DNA from: Erigeron canadensis
Lineage: Eukaryota > Streptophyta > Magnoliopsida > Asterales > Asteraceae
Reading direction: 5' to 3'
Assembly: GCF_010389155.1 (NCBI RefSeq)
Contig: NC_057765.1
Location: 43,977,559 to 44,041,558, forward strand
Length of the DNA: 64,000 bases
The stretch's first letter is position 1. The number at the start of each line of letters is the position of its first letter. This document shows, in pieces, positions 47,863-59,744 of this stretch. Under the pieces are notes generated by a model. The model saw only the letters and a program-made list of their open reading frames with translations. It searched no databases and was not told where the DNA came from. Both the position numbers and the translations under genes were made by a program.

Positions 47863-50800
47863 CTAACTTTTCCGAAGCATCAACTTTTTGAGCTGAACAG
47901 TCAACATATCATGCTCATGTCTCATTTTCTCTATTAATGTCTCAACGATAAGCATCTCCTCTTTAAGATGGTCAATCTGTTTGCTTAGTAATGAAACCGT
48001 TTCTGCCCTTCTGTCTATACGAGTACTGCTCATCCAGGCAGTGTCAGAAACTACGTGGACAGTTTGCGGTCTGAGCAGCAGCACCACAATGCTTATCTAC
48101 AAACATAATTAAAAAAGTGAACACTTAAAAACTATGTTTATTTAGCCATAAAAGTAGTAACTGGAACTTTATAAATATAGTGCTGCATACCTGCATGAGA
48201 AGGATAACCATAGCCAGGAGGATAACAACATAGGATGGGACACGGTTCTGTAACTTGAAAGATGATGTTAATTTTGAAATGGCATCTCTGACCAGGGATG
48301 CAGCAGTGGCAGAACCACTTGAAGATCCTTGTAATGATGTGCTGACAGGTGGCACTTCCTGAGACTGTGAAATCGTGCTTGCCACTGTCAAATCCCTTCC
48401 CTGAGGTGGCGTTTCTGATTGGTCGGGGGTTTGAACTCGTGCCTCTACATTTACTTCAGTGATCAAGTTGGCTGAAAAGAAGCACCAGTGAGAATGATAG
48501 TAAGTAACTCCAAATACCATCTTCTACGGGTATGGGCCCGATACCGTCTTTGACGACGTATGGTGGAGGTTAAGAACTTAAGATGTAGACAGCCTTACCC
48601 CTACCTAAGATAGAGAGGCTGCTCTAGGTTTACCTCCAGCCTTGTAAGGAGTGAGGATCAAACCACAAATATCTATATCTATATTACCTTATAAAGCATT
48701 TACCCCTCTTTTCTCAAAAAAGAACTTGATTTACCCAAATTACCCCCTCTTTTATCCATTAGTTTGTATATCATCACCTTACATACCTATAATACTCTTA
48801 AATCTCAACCACTCATTTTCCTCTCTCTCCTCAAATCTCAACCACTCATTTTTTTTCTCTCTCCTCCGTAAATCAATTTATTCCTTTAATTCATTCAAAA
48901 TCTTTTATCTCAAAAACCGTATATCGATAAATTATAAAAACTATATGAGTGTCCTTAAAATTTCATAATCTTTCATTAGAGATATCATTCGATATACTTT
49001 CGACGAATTTTTAAATCCGAGGGCAGAGCCCGTATGGCTAAAGATAGAGCTCGTCCAGGTAGATCAACCCATCACCGATCACCCCCCATATATCACACTT
49101 TATAACCTATCACCCCCACCATCTCACCGCGCAGGCATTTGGCTAGTAAACCAAAATGGATATAAACAATTGTAGTAGTTGTGACAGTTACCTTCTTTAT
49201 CAACATTCTTCTGTTTCAACAAGCCATTTGCCTGAATCAAAATTATAATCAATGTATCAGAAGTTTGTGGAAAATAAATTGAAGTCAAATAGTAAAATGA
49301 AAAAAAAAATGAAAAAATGAAAAAGATAATACAAGTTCTATCCAGGCTGCAAAAGTATCTCGGCACTCGTCAACTGTAGCCTGCACTATTTTTCCTGAAA
49401 AAAAAGTAAATCCAGCAAGTACCCCTAAGTTACAATGAAGTCAGATATAAATTAAAACCAACAAATAATCTGATGTTTCCTTGATTTTTCCCTACAACCA
49501 ATGCAACCTAATGACCTCTATAACAGCATTATAGAAGCAACTTCCATTTATATTTATGCAAATAGATAAATTTTTCTTTCATATCATCCCTTAATCTGTT
49601 GTTCTTATAATCTTATTGAAGAACAAAAATAAGAAAAGATTAAGTAAATAAGCAAGCAACCTTTCCACATCGTTTTCTTGACGAATGCGACATTCACATA
49701 AACTTTTAATGTGCAACTATTATTCGAGTCTGCTACTACATCCCATAGCCCCTGTAATAAATAAAATAAGCATAATCACATTTCCTATCTCAAAAAAAGC
49801 AATAATAACATACTGTACACTGTTTTCTGCACGTTAAAGAAAAGAGTACATGTCCTACAGCAATAAAAAAAATGCACTCTTTTCTACATATCAAACAAAA
49901 GAGCAAAAGGCAAAAATAACTCTAAGTGACAATAAAAGAAAATTCCACTACAAAAAGTATTCATGACCTTTACATAGTGAAATCAGATCATAATACACGC
50001 ATGTTTTAATATACTTATTAATCAAAAATAGAATTAGATCCGTTAAAATCTATATGAAATGCATACCTCCACGGTAAAGTAGTCTCCATAGGGAACATCA
50101 CTGACCACTTGTGATGTCTTCACAACCAAATGACTGGCATAAGTTGAAGTTAAGAGAACAATTAAAATGATGCATAGAGCTGTGTAATATACACTAGGCA
50201 TATATAAAAGAGTAATTTACACAGCTTTGGACAATTTTATACAAAAAATGCAAACAAACAAAATTGAATCCACATGGAAGAATCAACCTCTTGAGAAATG
50301 CAGTCTACCTGTTTCTGTAAACGCGATAGTTCTGCACTTCGTTGCAGGTACCATATCTTGCACCTAAAAAGCAATCATGGTAATAAAAGAATAAATACAC
50401 TACAACAAGAAAGCTTAAGAAGAACAATAACCTACTATGAAAGTTCATACCAAAATAAACTTTGATTGGATGCTGGAACCCTACTTCACGAACATGCCCA
50501 AGTTGGTCATGGGGCTTCCATGTCGTGCACCGAAGATCTGAAAAGCAAAAAACATAACTGTAAATTCGTTTTGAAAATTCAGCGTCATTTAAGACCAAAT
50601 TTCATGATGTCAACCCCAGGCACCTTTATCTCCACATTTATTGTGATAAGATTCAAGAAAAGGGAGGGCATCGTCAGCAAAAAAGAAACAAAAGAACTCA
50701 TCCACCTTTATCTGCAGAAGAGATGAAGTAATCAAAAAAACTTCTAATGCATGCATGAGCAATTTTAGTTATTTTTAGCTAAAAAATAATACCGGAAATG

Positions 50801-53800
50801 TGGATTCTGCAGCCAGTATATAATCCTCAGAGACTGCACAGACAATTATTTTGAAGGATTAGATAAAGTACTTGGACCTATGAACTGCCCATTTCTGGGT
50901 GGTAGTATTGCTGGGGGTGTAGGAACGCGTTTTCAGAAAGTAAGCAACAAGATCAGAGACATGATACAGTATGATAACCATATAAAAAAGTTGGAAAAAG
51001 GTGCAAGTGTGCAACTATATTAACTAGATAACCAATCAGCTCTACATATTAGAGAACAGATGGTATGCTTGATTTGATCATAGTGGTGCAATATTGCATT
51101 TAGCATCTTTGGGAGGGACGGATAGTTCATCAAAGCAGACCAATTTTGTATCTTGATTCCAATTGCTTGATTGACATATTTGTAGGTTCCTATCAGCTAA
51201 CAATTTTATAACCAAATTTTTTCTGAAGTTGAACTTGTGCTTACACCAAACAAAGAACCATACCTACTATCGAGTAATAGACATAGTTAACAAGTGTAAC
51301 TTCTAGATCCTCCAAAAATAAGAAAATCCAATAAAAGACTAACCATCGGGTGCATCAACATCCTCAATTTCCCATACTGAAGATTTTCCAGAAGATGAAC
51401 AATCACCATTTTGAGTGACAACATTATCTTCGGCTACAGGATCTTGCACTATGGAAGATGTCACCGGCACTTCAGCTTCAATGACAGGTGAACCACTGGG
51501 ATCTTCTGACATATAGTCACCTGTGTTTCTGTTTCACATAAAAGTCAGCTAACCAACGCGATATTATGAGAAAATTAGTTTCCATTCAGGACCCTACCTA
51601 TTTGTAGTTTCCAATTCTTCCCCTAAAGGTCTAGCTACATCTGAATCTTCAATCGTGATGATTTCAGGCTCTTCATCAATCAACTCAGATTTTGAGTCCT
51701 GCAATCAATCAAAATAGAAAATAAGATTCTCCAAAATGGATACTTTTTAAAAAAGTAGGAGAAAGAAATTAAAGCAATATTAACAACTAAAAATTATCAT
51801 ACTTATTAACAATTTATCACCACTTGAAAGCTATGTTAAAGATGTTAAACCTGCTGATCGGAAATAACTTTAGTTCCATAACCATGTTCCATGCAACCAT
51901 CATTAATGAGCTTAAAAGCTTCATCACGTGATAAGAAAGACGTAAAAAAGTACTGCAGACAATAGCTGAGATGTTAACACCTTATGTTTCAATTATATAA
52001 GCAGTAAAAAAGGCCCTGGAAGTACATATTAACATACGTAGTGTTTCAATTATACAAGCAGTAAAAAAGAGTCAGCAATGCAACCTTTTTTTCGGAAGCT
52101 ATCAACTCTATGGCAGTAGGAAATATTCCTGCAGTCTTTGCTCTTTTTACCAAGGTAACTTCATCAAAAGGAATTACTTTCTGCATGTGAACAACCATTA
52201 CTTGAATTAATCAACATCATGAAATAGAAACATGTATCACAATTGAGCCAGATAGCTGATCTAGTAAAACTATTTACATATCATGAGACAAAATAACTCA
52301 CTCCAACAATCACCCAAAAAAAACTTAACAGAGAGATCATAGATTGATAGTGGAGCAACTGGGTCAGTGATATGTAATGGGAAAGATCTATGTAGCTCAG
52401 TGCGTAGACCAAGACTATATGTGGCTGTGGATGCTAGTTACTTTCCAATTCCCATATAACATAAAGAAGCAATAATATGGTAGATTAGTTACTTCTATAT
52501 AAAAGCACCAAACATTCTAGTTAATTTGTGCACTGCACGGATGTCACAAATTTCAAACGCATTTAATTATAATCGTCCCTGTATGGGTGGTTGTTTCCTT
52601 ATCATTTTCACGAAAAACCTTAGACTTGTAATATCTGATTAGTTAGTAGCTTTATGAGTAAGTTAAAATGTTGAATTGGGTGCCAACACTCCAAATTAAT
52701 TATACTAGGAATGTTGCCATACCTCAGTTGATACCGCATTTTGTATCCAGCTCAACCATAGAATATCTCATATAAATGAAAGTAAGAAAACAGAAGCTTT
52801 GAACTCAAAACAGTACCTTGGTCTCGAATCCAAATAGATTCGAATAAAAGCATATGTGATGAACAAACAGATACATATGACCCTACAACACATCAAGTAA
52901 AATAATCAGAAACAAAACAAAAGAAATGCATACAAGTAAACGCTAGAACATGGGAAGAAGTTACAAACGTATGAAATTGTGAAATTAGCATGATGTGAAC
53001 ACTCTATCAATTTTACCAAATGTATCAAGAATAGAATAGAATAGCAATCAAAAATCAACACTAAACTAAAAGGGACCAATTTCAAACCTGAAGAATGAAA
53101 TTCTCTTGCAATGCACAATTAAAATCTTGGATGAGAACCTATTATAAGGAAAAAGAGAAGTGAGAAGAAATAAAAGTAAGAGTATACACTTTAAAATTAC
53201 AGGATAATTAAAAGATGATAAATCTACTATAAAAATTCTTGTATGCTAGTCCAACAGCAATGCGACATGCTTAAAGACAGGTAAAGATAGTGTCAATTAC
53301 CTTAACGCCATTACAAGGAGACAACATGTTCAAAATCTTACAAGAGGCAAAATATATCAAAGACTTAAGACTGTGCTATCATAACTAGTCTCAAAGCTCA
53401 TTACTTTGTACAAAGAAATCAAAGAATAAATACATTTATATTTTCTAGATGTTTGTTAAATATATGAGATGTAAAGGGCTCTTCAGCCACCCTGATGAGC
53501 TAAAGCAAGTGAGCAACAGTAAAGACACTCAGGCAACACAAAAAGAAACAAGAAACCTTCAACATATTCTAGCAAAGTGTATTCCTAAAGAATCTCATAT
53601 CAACATAAAGAACCTTGCATCTAAAATTAGTTATAATAATCCAAAAGAACTAACACCTATAAGAACATACAAAAGCTAGGTAAATGAACAAATCCCAGTA
53701 ACATGAATCGAATAATCCCCCGCTATCCTATCCTAAAGCACTCCTCGTGATTTATTTAGTCATCCAGATTATATCTTCGTTATTTCCACCTACATTAACT

Positions 53801-55840
53801 TACGTATGTATATAATTTTGGTTATTATGGGTGCATGTTATCAATTGATGGCCCCATGCTTTCTCTATACATCATGAAGGTCTTATTTGCTTTATGTGAA
53901 ACTTACCATTTTCCATCAATAGGACTAGGGTCACACAAGACTCATAGTGTTTAATGACACTTTTTACCACCATGCTCATGCCGTATGGCAAACGAAAGCA
54001 ACCCGTTTGCCTTACTTGAATAGCTTATCAAAGCATAATAGGGAATGACAATAAAAATCATAATAGGTGTTTGCACTGTAATGGGTTTGTGTGAAACCAG
54101 AAACAAAGGTTTTAATCATTGGTTTTTTAAACCTCTACTACCTTTTCTCTCTTTTCTTTAATTGCTCATACAATTAAAAAAAAATATTAGGTTCTTTCAA
54201 ACCCAAACCCATTACCAATGGCATTTGCAAGCCAAATACTATTATAACCTTTTAAGGTAGTAACCCTGCATCATGAACTTAACATTGTGTTCTTGAGTTT
54301 TTTTATGGAATGATAAGAAAAGAAAGCAAATAATTACAAAACAAATTGTGTTCTTGAGTTTAATTTAAGGGTGGAAGGGAAGTGAAATGAAAAGAAGTGG
54401 AATGATTTTTTAGTTGATTTTGTCTAAAAAAATTTCTCCCCATTTATGGGATGATTTGAAAGGAAGATAATATCAGTTTCAATCATTTCTTTTCATTTAT
54501 AAACCAAACTCAAGAACACAGTGTAAAAGTCCATACCCGTCACTTATAACATATTTCTTAAGATTAAAATTTAGGGATAGTGGTATACACTTAACATTAG
54601 CCATGTTTCGGTTATGTTATAGAACACGTTGTATCTCAAAACCTCCTCTCCCCATACAGTAACATCTGATCCTTCTTCCTCTTTCAAAAACAGGGCATCC
54701 TGGTCTTCTTAAACTACTAAAGTTCCAACCATCCATCAAAAAGTTCAAACTTGCATGACTCTTTTGCCCCAATCAGATGTCATCCCTCAAATGTATCATG
54801 ACACAACCTTAAGATTAAGTATATCATTTTTTAAACATCTTAAAGCCTGTTACCCAATGCATTATAATACACTCACCAACCTCCATCTGGCTCAAACCAT
54901 ATGTCACCATAACCACTTGTAACCAAACAAGATTTCACCATTTTACATCAGCAGATCACCCCCTCCCAAAACAAGATATTAATAATGATAAATAAATGAC
55001 ATAAAATATAATAATTTGCTGCAATAGATATGATATGTAATTGGTATAGGCTAAAACTCCCAGAAAATGCTTTTAGTTGCATCACCTTCTAAGTAAATAC
55101 ACATACTAAATATCAGCTAAAACTGAACGTTCTATTCATTTTTGCATTAGGATCATTATCTCCAAAACCTAGAACGAGTAAACTGCACAGGAATTAACGG
55201 GACATCTGCAACACATACAGCCTTTATATAGGCCAACTATACCGAATCCCCAATAAAAGCAAACTATACGCAATATCATCATACCGACAATAACATAACT
55301 GTATGTGACATTGTAATTTCCTATCTTAATGGTTAGGGAGCCTATATTCATCAAAATTACACATTATTTCCTAAAAAAATATACCAAAAACTATAGCTTC
55401 ACTAAGAATTTATAACATGCATCAAATAAAATCTATCTAAATGTTCAAAAAACTAAAGATTGGATATTTACTTCATCTGGAGGAAGACGAAACAGTAATC
55501 GATATTCTTCGCTCCTCAAAGACGGCTGTGATATCATCAATATCAGTATCAATTATATATATATTGAGAAAACTAGAATATCAAAATGAGTAAAATAGTC
55601 AACATGATCTTCAAATTCATATTCAATAAACCGCACCTGAAATTCTAGTTGTCTATTAGGTTTAGGAGACGAACTAGAAACATCAATCGGATCCGGCGCT
55701 CCGACGGAAGGAGAACGGGTGACCGGCGACGGATGATCGTCGGTGGCGGTGGATGAATTAGTTGTCGGTGATTTATCCATTGATTGTGACGGAGGAGCGG
55801 TATTGTCGTTAGATGAACTGGCCGTCTTAACCACCGCCAT
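47863..55840 (-). CDS. VAD1: GRAM-VASt domain membrane protein, VAD1-like
   Basis: Eighteen exons, 634 aa. In transcript order: 55637-55840, 55472-55525, 53088-53138, 52817-52882, 52085-52180, 51851-51952, 51598-51698, 51344-51528, 50793-50833, 50624-50711, 50451-50537, 50309-50363, 50067-50133, 49661-49751, 49333-49394, 49192-49231, 48191-48471, 47863-48096; all junctions keep frame. Residues 1-68 are a Ser/Thr/Pro-rich leader. About 69-190 form a GRAM domain (EEYRLLFRLPPDE, GHMYLFVHHICFYSNLFGF, KVIPFDEVTLVKR). About 287-450 form the VASt (StART-like) domain. A transmembrane helix lies at 541-565 and a coiled-coil tail after it. Arabidopsis VAD1 restrains cell death near the vasculature; yeast Lam and animal GRAMD1 relatives move sterols at contact sites. 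The function here is inferred by family. Confidence 0.95.
48525..48650 (-). repeat. dispersed SINE-like repeat, inverted copy 4, in VAD1 intron
   Basis: The minus strand reads GAGCAGCCTCTCTATCTTAGG then GGGGTAAGGCTGTCTACATC, matching the copy at 23874 and Au-SINE-like 3' ends. It sits between the two most 3' large exons of the VAD1-like gene. Confidence 0.5.
48678..49146 (+). mobile_element. non-autonomous Helitron-like element, copy 5, in VAD1 intron
   Basis: It begins A^TCTATATTACCTTATAAAGC and ends CATTTGGCTAG^T, with an imperfect GC-rich hairpin (CCGCGCAGG) about 10 bp before the end. TC at the 5' end, CTAG at the 3' end and insertion between A and T are Helitron rules. It ends 46 bp from the exon at 49192-49231. 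Confidence 0.55.
53139..55471 (-). other. large intron 2 of the VAD1-like gene
   Basis: A 2.3-kb intron against a typical 100-700 bp for the others. It holds a MITE-like palindrome (54346-54523) and otherwise AT-rich filler. No nested gene was recognised; ORFs at 53449-53679 and 55169-55354 lack features. Confidence 0.7.
54346..54523. mobile_element. MITE-like palindrome in VAD1 intron 2
   Basis: TTGTGTTCTTGAGTTT at the left is mirrored by AAACTCAAGAACACAGTG at the right. A further copy of the end word lies at 54284-54302. The target duplication is unclear. Confidence 0.45.
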
Positions 55841-55904
55841 GGCGGAAGAGAAATGTTACGCCGTAAAGTGACGTGTTACCGGCGGCGATAGTGACAGGAT
55901 GATG

Positions 55905-55919
55905 TGCCACGTCACGTGG
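55905..55919. promoter_or_regulatory. ACGT-core double site upstream of the VAD1-like gene
   Basis: TGCCACGTCACGTGG contains overlapping CACGTC/GACGTG and CACGTG (G-box) cores, about 70 bp upstream of the VAD1-like ATG. Such sites bind bZIP and bHLH factors (ABA, light or stress responses). The read-out on the gene strand includes TGACGTGGCA. Confidence 0.45.
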
Positions 55920-57711
55920 TGGTTGTGTTTTACTTCAGAGAGTGTTGACGTTGGAAGACGGGAAAGGAAATTTGTATGCACTTTGTTTCTTAAAAAAAGT
56001 GGGTTTGTTACAAAGACAGATTATAAAAGTCATATTACCTAATGATATCTATAAGTTTTTTTAGTATTTTAGCTATTTTAATTTTAAATAAAAAAAGAAA
56101 AAAAAAATTAGTTTTTTAAATTTTTTTAAATCTCTGGTGTAAATAAAGAAAGGATATAGCTTGGATGTAATTAACTGTATCATTTTTGGATTAAATTACT
56201 TTAAAAATCATGAACATTTTTGTAATATATGAATCCTATATATTATATGTGTGTAATTCTATAAATATTCGATTTTCTCATAAGGAAAACAACTTTAGTT
56301 TTAAAGTCTTTTAGGATCATAGATGTCATTTTTCTTTACTTTCTAATAAATAAATTATCTGTGCTTTTTTAAACTTTATGTTTTTAAAAAATTTAAAATA
56401 TTTTTAACTTTCAGTACATTCTCAACGCATCCGCTGTTCAATCATGTGACAACCGTCATCTGACCGTACTTTCCGAAATACTTTTCTAGTCATTTTTAGT
56501 TTGTTTCATTATGTACGTCGTTAGACTTTATCATGGAATAAATGAATTTATGTTTAATTCAGGCTTTATGAGCATCTAGACTTTAGATAAATTGTACGTG
56601 GACTTGAGAACAGGAGGAATACTAGTTGTCTTGTGGAAATGTCAAATTTAGTGAAATACTTAAAATTTAATCAATTAAAGATTAATTAATAAATATAGTC
56701 ATATTTATATCCGTTAGAAAGCTATTAAAAAGTTACATTCAAATATGTCGACAAAATGAATTGACGGGTCTCGGGTTTCCTTAAACTATCGGGTCAAACG
56801 ACTTATTAGAAGGTCAAAGGGGTGAGGCAAGGGAGTCAAAGACCTAACAAAAACCCTAACCCTAACTCCCCCCCCCCCCCCATTCTCACAAACCTTTCTC
56901 CCTCTCTTCTCCCTTTTCTCCTAGCCGTCCCCCCCCCCCTCTCTCCCTTTCTCAGCCACCGCAAACCACCACCATCCACCACGAACCACCATCACTATTC
57001 ATCATCTTCTTGGATTTTCGTTTAGATTGTGGTAAGGATTGCATAGATCAATGTTTAAATCGGTTGTTCTTCATCAAAAATATATATATATATTTTTTCT
57101 TTATATGTATATAAATCGGTTTTGTATATGTATATGTATATATATAGATCCGGTTTGTTTTACAAAATTTTTATGTAATTCGATTTTCTTTTTCTTCTTC
57201 CTTTCAAAAACCAAAAATAAATAAATATATATATATATATTTACGATAGTATGTATGTATATATTTATATAGATTCAATCTTGACAAAAATGTATATATA
57301 TATATGTGTGTGTTTCGGTTATGTGTATGTAGGCTTGATTTGGTCCGAAATTCATTGAACCCGAAATCTATAGATTCAAGATCTATAGACCCGAAAACTT
57401 TTGGAAATCCGAAATCCTTCAAGACCCGAAAACTATCTAGATCCGAAAAGTATAGCCCGAAATCTTTGAATCCGAAAAATATATATCCGAAATCTTTGTT
57501 CTTATCTAGATTGGATGTGATTCTTGTATTTTCGGATCTTTAGCACATGAATATATATGAATTAATTAAACCGTGACAATATATTGTTTTTTGGGTTGTT
57601 TTTGATTAGATCTATTATAGATCCGGTGTAGATGCAATTTCTGAGCACCTTTTGTTGTCCGTCGCAATGCAATTCTATGGGCTGATTATGAAGAAGAAAA
57701 GATGTCTTCAA

Positions 57712-57785
57712 GGTCGTGATGACGTCAGCACGAGGCAGCAGGTCGTGATGACATCATCATCACCTCGTGATGACGTCAGCACGAA
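57712..57785 (+). promoter_or_regulatory. tandem TGACGTCA (CRE/as-1-like) sites in the LTR
   Basis: CGTGATGACGTCAGCACGA occurs at 57715-57733 and 57766-57784 with a decayed third copy (CGTGATGACATCATC) between. TGACGTCA binds plant TGA-type bZIP factors, and paired TGACG motifs define as-1 elements. TATATATACT follows near 57856-57865. Confidence 0.5.
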
Positions 57786-57921
57786 TTTGCTAGTTCGTGT
57801 GAAGGAGCTTAAAGCCCACGAACGAGATTGAAGTCCAGCCCGTTTGTACAGCCTATATATACTAGAACTAGGTTACAATTATGTTTTAACGATCTTAGTT
57901 GCAACAGATTTCGTTCATAGC

Positions 57922-57949
57922 GCACGAGGTAGAGATCTATACCTCGTGC
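57922..57949. repeat. 28-bp near-perfect palindrome
   Basis: Arms GCACGAGGTA and TACCTCGTGC surround GAGATCTA; 26 of 28 bases obey the symmetry. It lies downstream of the LTR TATA-like site. Confidence 0.85.
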
Positions 57950-59729
57950 CAGTCAGATGTATACTGATTTGGTGTAATATCCATATGATTAATGAAATTC
58001 ACGAGTTTTACATCTGTTCTTATCTCTTATTCTTCATGTAATTCGTGTTTATATGTCCATTAATTATACAGAAACCTCAAAGTCGATTATGAATGGATTC
58101 CGCACTTTCATAGTCGAATTGGTCACAATTTGAACGATCCGACGTGTTTCAACATCCGACTTATTCTAGTAATTTTTTTTGTTCTTGGAATTGATTTTCG
58201 TTCGGTCAACGCCGGTCAAACCGGCCAGAAAAGGGTCTTGGTTCAAAAATTGGATTTGATTTGTATTTTGGTGTTAGGTCAAATTTTTAGTTCGGTCAAA
58301 CTTGGTCAACGACGACTTATTGATAAGGATTAGGATTTTTGGGTATTATTTTGGTCATTTAGTCAAGAAATGAAAGTATTTAAACAAACTTAAATTATAG
58401 TTTAATTAATTTGATCCATGTTTAAAAATTAAATTCCAATTTTTATAATTATGAAATTTATATGGATATATATATAAATATATACATAAAGACTTATTAG
58501 ACATAACTATATATATACAAGAAATTAAAATTGATATGGACATATATATATATAAGGATTAATTTAAAATGACTTATTTATATGTAATTACAAGACTTAA
58601 GTTAATTAAAGTTATTTACTTTAAAAAGGACTTTATAAAGACTATATAAATTATACGGCTTCCGGACTTAACATAGTTATTATGACGTTATATATGAAGA
58701 CTTGACGGGATATAAACATTAAAACATGACCTTATTAGACGAACAATTTCATTTGGACAGTTAATAAGGACCAGAGACTATGTTATATATGTATGTATAT
58801 ATATAATATATATATATATATATATTATGACACTTGACGAGACATAATAACATTTCCTAAAACACTAGTATAAGACATGGACTTGTGCAATTAAATAAGT
58901 TCTTATAGAGTGACTTGTGAACAATGTAGGACTGTTGGGCAGATAGTGAGCTTGTTTCGAGTGTATCTGACTGTTCGTGTTCTTGTTCGTTGATCTAGGG
59001 TATTTATACTTGTGCTGCTTTCAAGTGAGTTTCGTAGCCCCTCTTTTTACAAGTTTTGGGGTGGAAAGTATACTTATTTTCAAACAGTTTTGTCGGTTTC
59101 TGTTTTATGTTCAATATTGAGCATGTGCGTATAGAGTTACTTGTGTCATTTGACGTGCTTTGATCTTGTTGTTTGTGTGTGATTATGTGTTTGTTTGTTG
59201 TGCTTTGGACATACTTATTGTATGAGTTGAGACTTGAGACTTTGGACTAAGGCAGGTACCGTAAGGCCGGACGTTGTGACATTGAGGCATTTGGACTTAT
59301 TATGGCGTAACTCTGCTCGTTATATATTGAACTATTACTTGTTTAGACTTAAAAGAATCGACAAAAGACTTATTTCTTTGACTAGACCTTTGACATAAAA
59401 CGTACGAACTCACCAACCTTTGTGTTGACACGTTTTAGTATACTTTTCAGGTGCTCGGATTAATCAAGGATAAGGATTGCTATGCTAGACTGGACTTCGG
59501 AGATATGTGCTCCTTATTTATTGTCAGACTTTAAGGCTACATGCCTTGAATTATTTCTTTATGAACTTGTTTGTAATAAGCTATTTTAGCACTGTTATGA
59601 CTTTGAACTCATGTTGTTGGGAATATATTTATTATATTCTATTTCATTTAGCAGTATCTATGTAATTCCATGTCGTGTTGTACTTTTTATGACACCTCAT
59701 GTTTCCGCCAACGGTGAGGTGTTACAGAA

Positions 59730-59740
59730 TGGTATCAGAG
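59730..59740 (+). other. retrotransposon primer-binding site
   Basis: TGGTATCAGAG matches the complement of the 3' end of initiator tRNA-Met used by many plant LTR retrotransposons. It lies three bases after the LTR's CA end. The next bases (ACG) depart from the usual continuation. Confidence 0.65.
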
Positions 59741-59744
59741 ACGT

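Larger units (their letters stand above)
56445..59726 (+). mobile_element. 5' LTR of a Ty3/Gypsy-type retrotransposon (3.3 kb)
   Basis: It starts TGTGACAACCGTCATC and ends CGGTGAGGTGTTACA, the TG...CA rule with the TGTRACA...TGTTACA ends common in Tekay-like elements. A tRNA-Met-type primer-binding site follows three bases later. Inside are telomere-like AACCCTAACCCTAAC with poly-C (56850-56880), a CCGAAA-rich block (57360-57500) and an ACGT-rich control region (57710-57950). The sequence after the PBS has no gag or pol, so the element is truncated. Some inner parts may be later insertions. Confidence 0.6.

Noticed and set aside
52379..52450. tRNA-like words (TATGTAGCTCAGTGCGTAGACC)
   Set aside because: A box A-like match without box B or cloverleaf pairing, inside a VAD1-like intron.
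56822..57025. Pro/Ser-rich 67-codon ORF
   Set aside because: It translates telomere-like and poly-C sequence inside the LTR; no upstream or downstream exon fits.
56445..59726. Solo LTR interpretation
   Set aside because: The five bases before TG (AATCA) are not repeated after the CA end, and a primer-binding site follows, so a truncated element with its 5' LTR is more likely.
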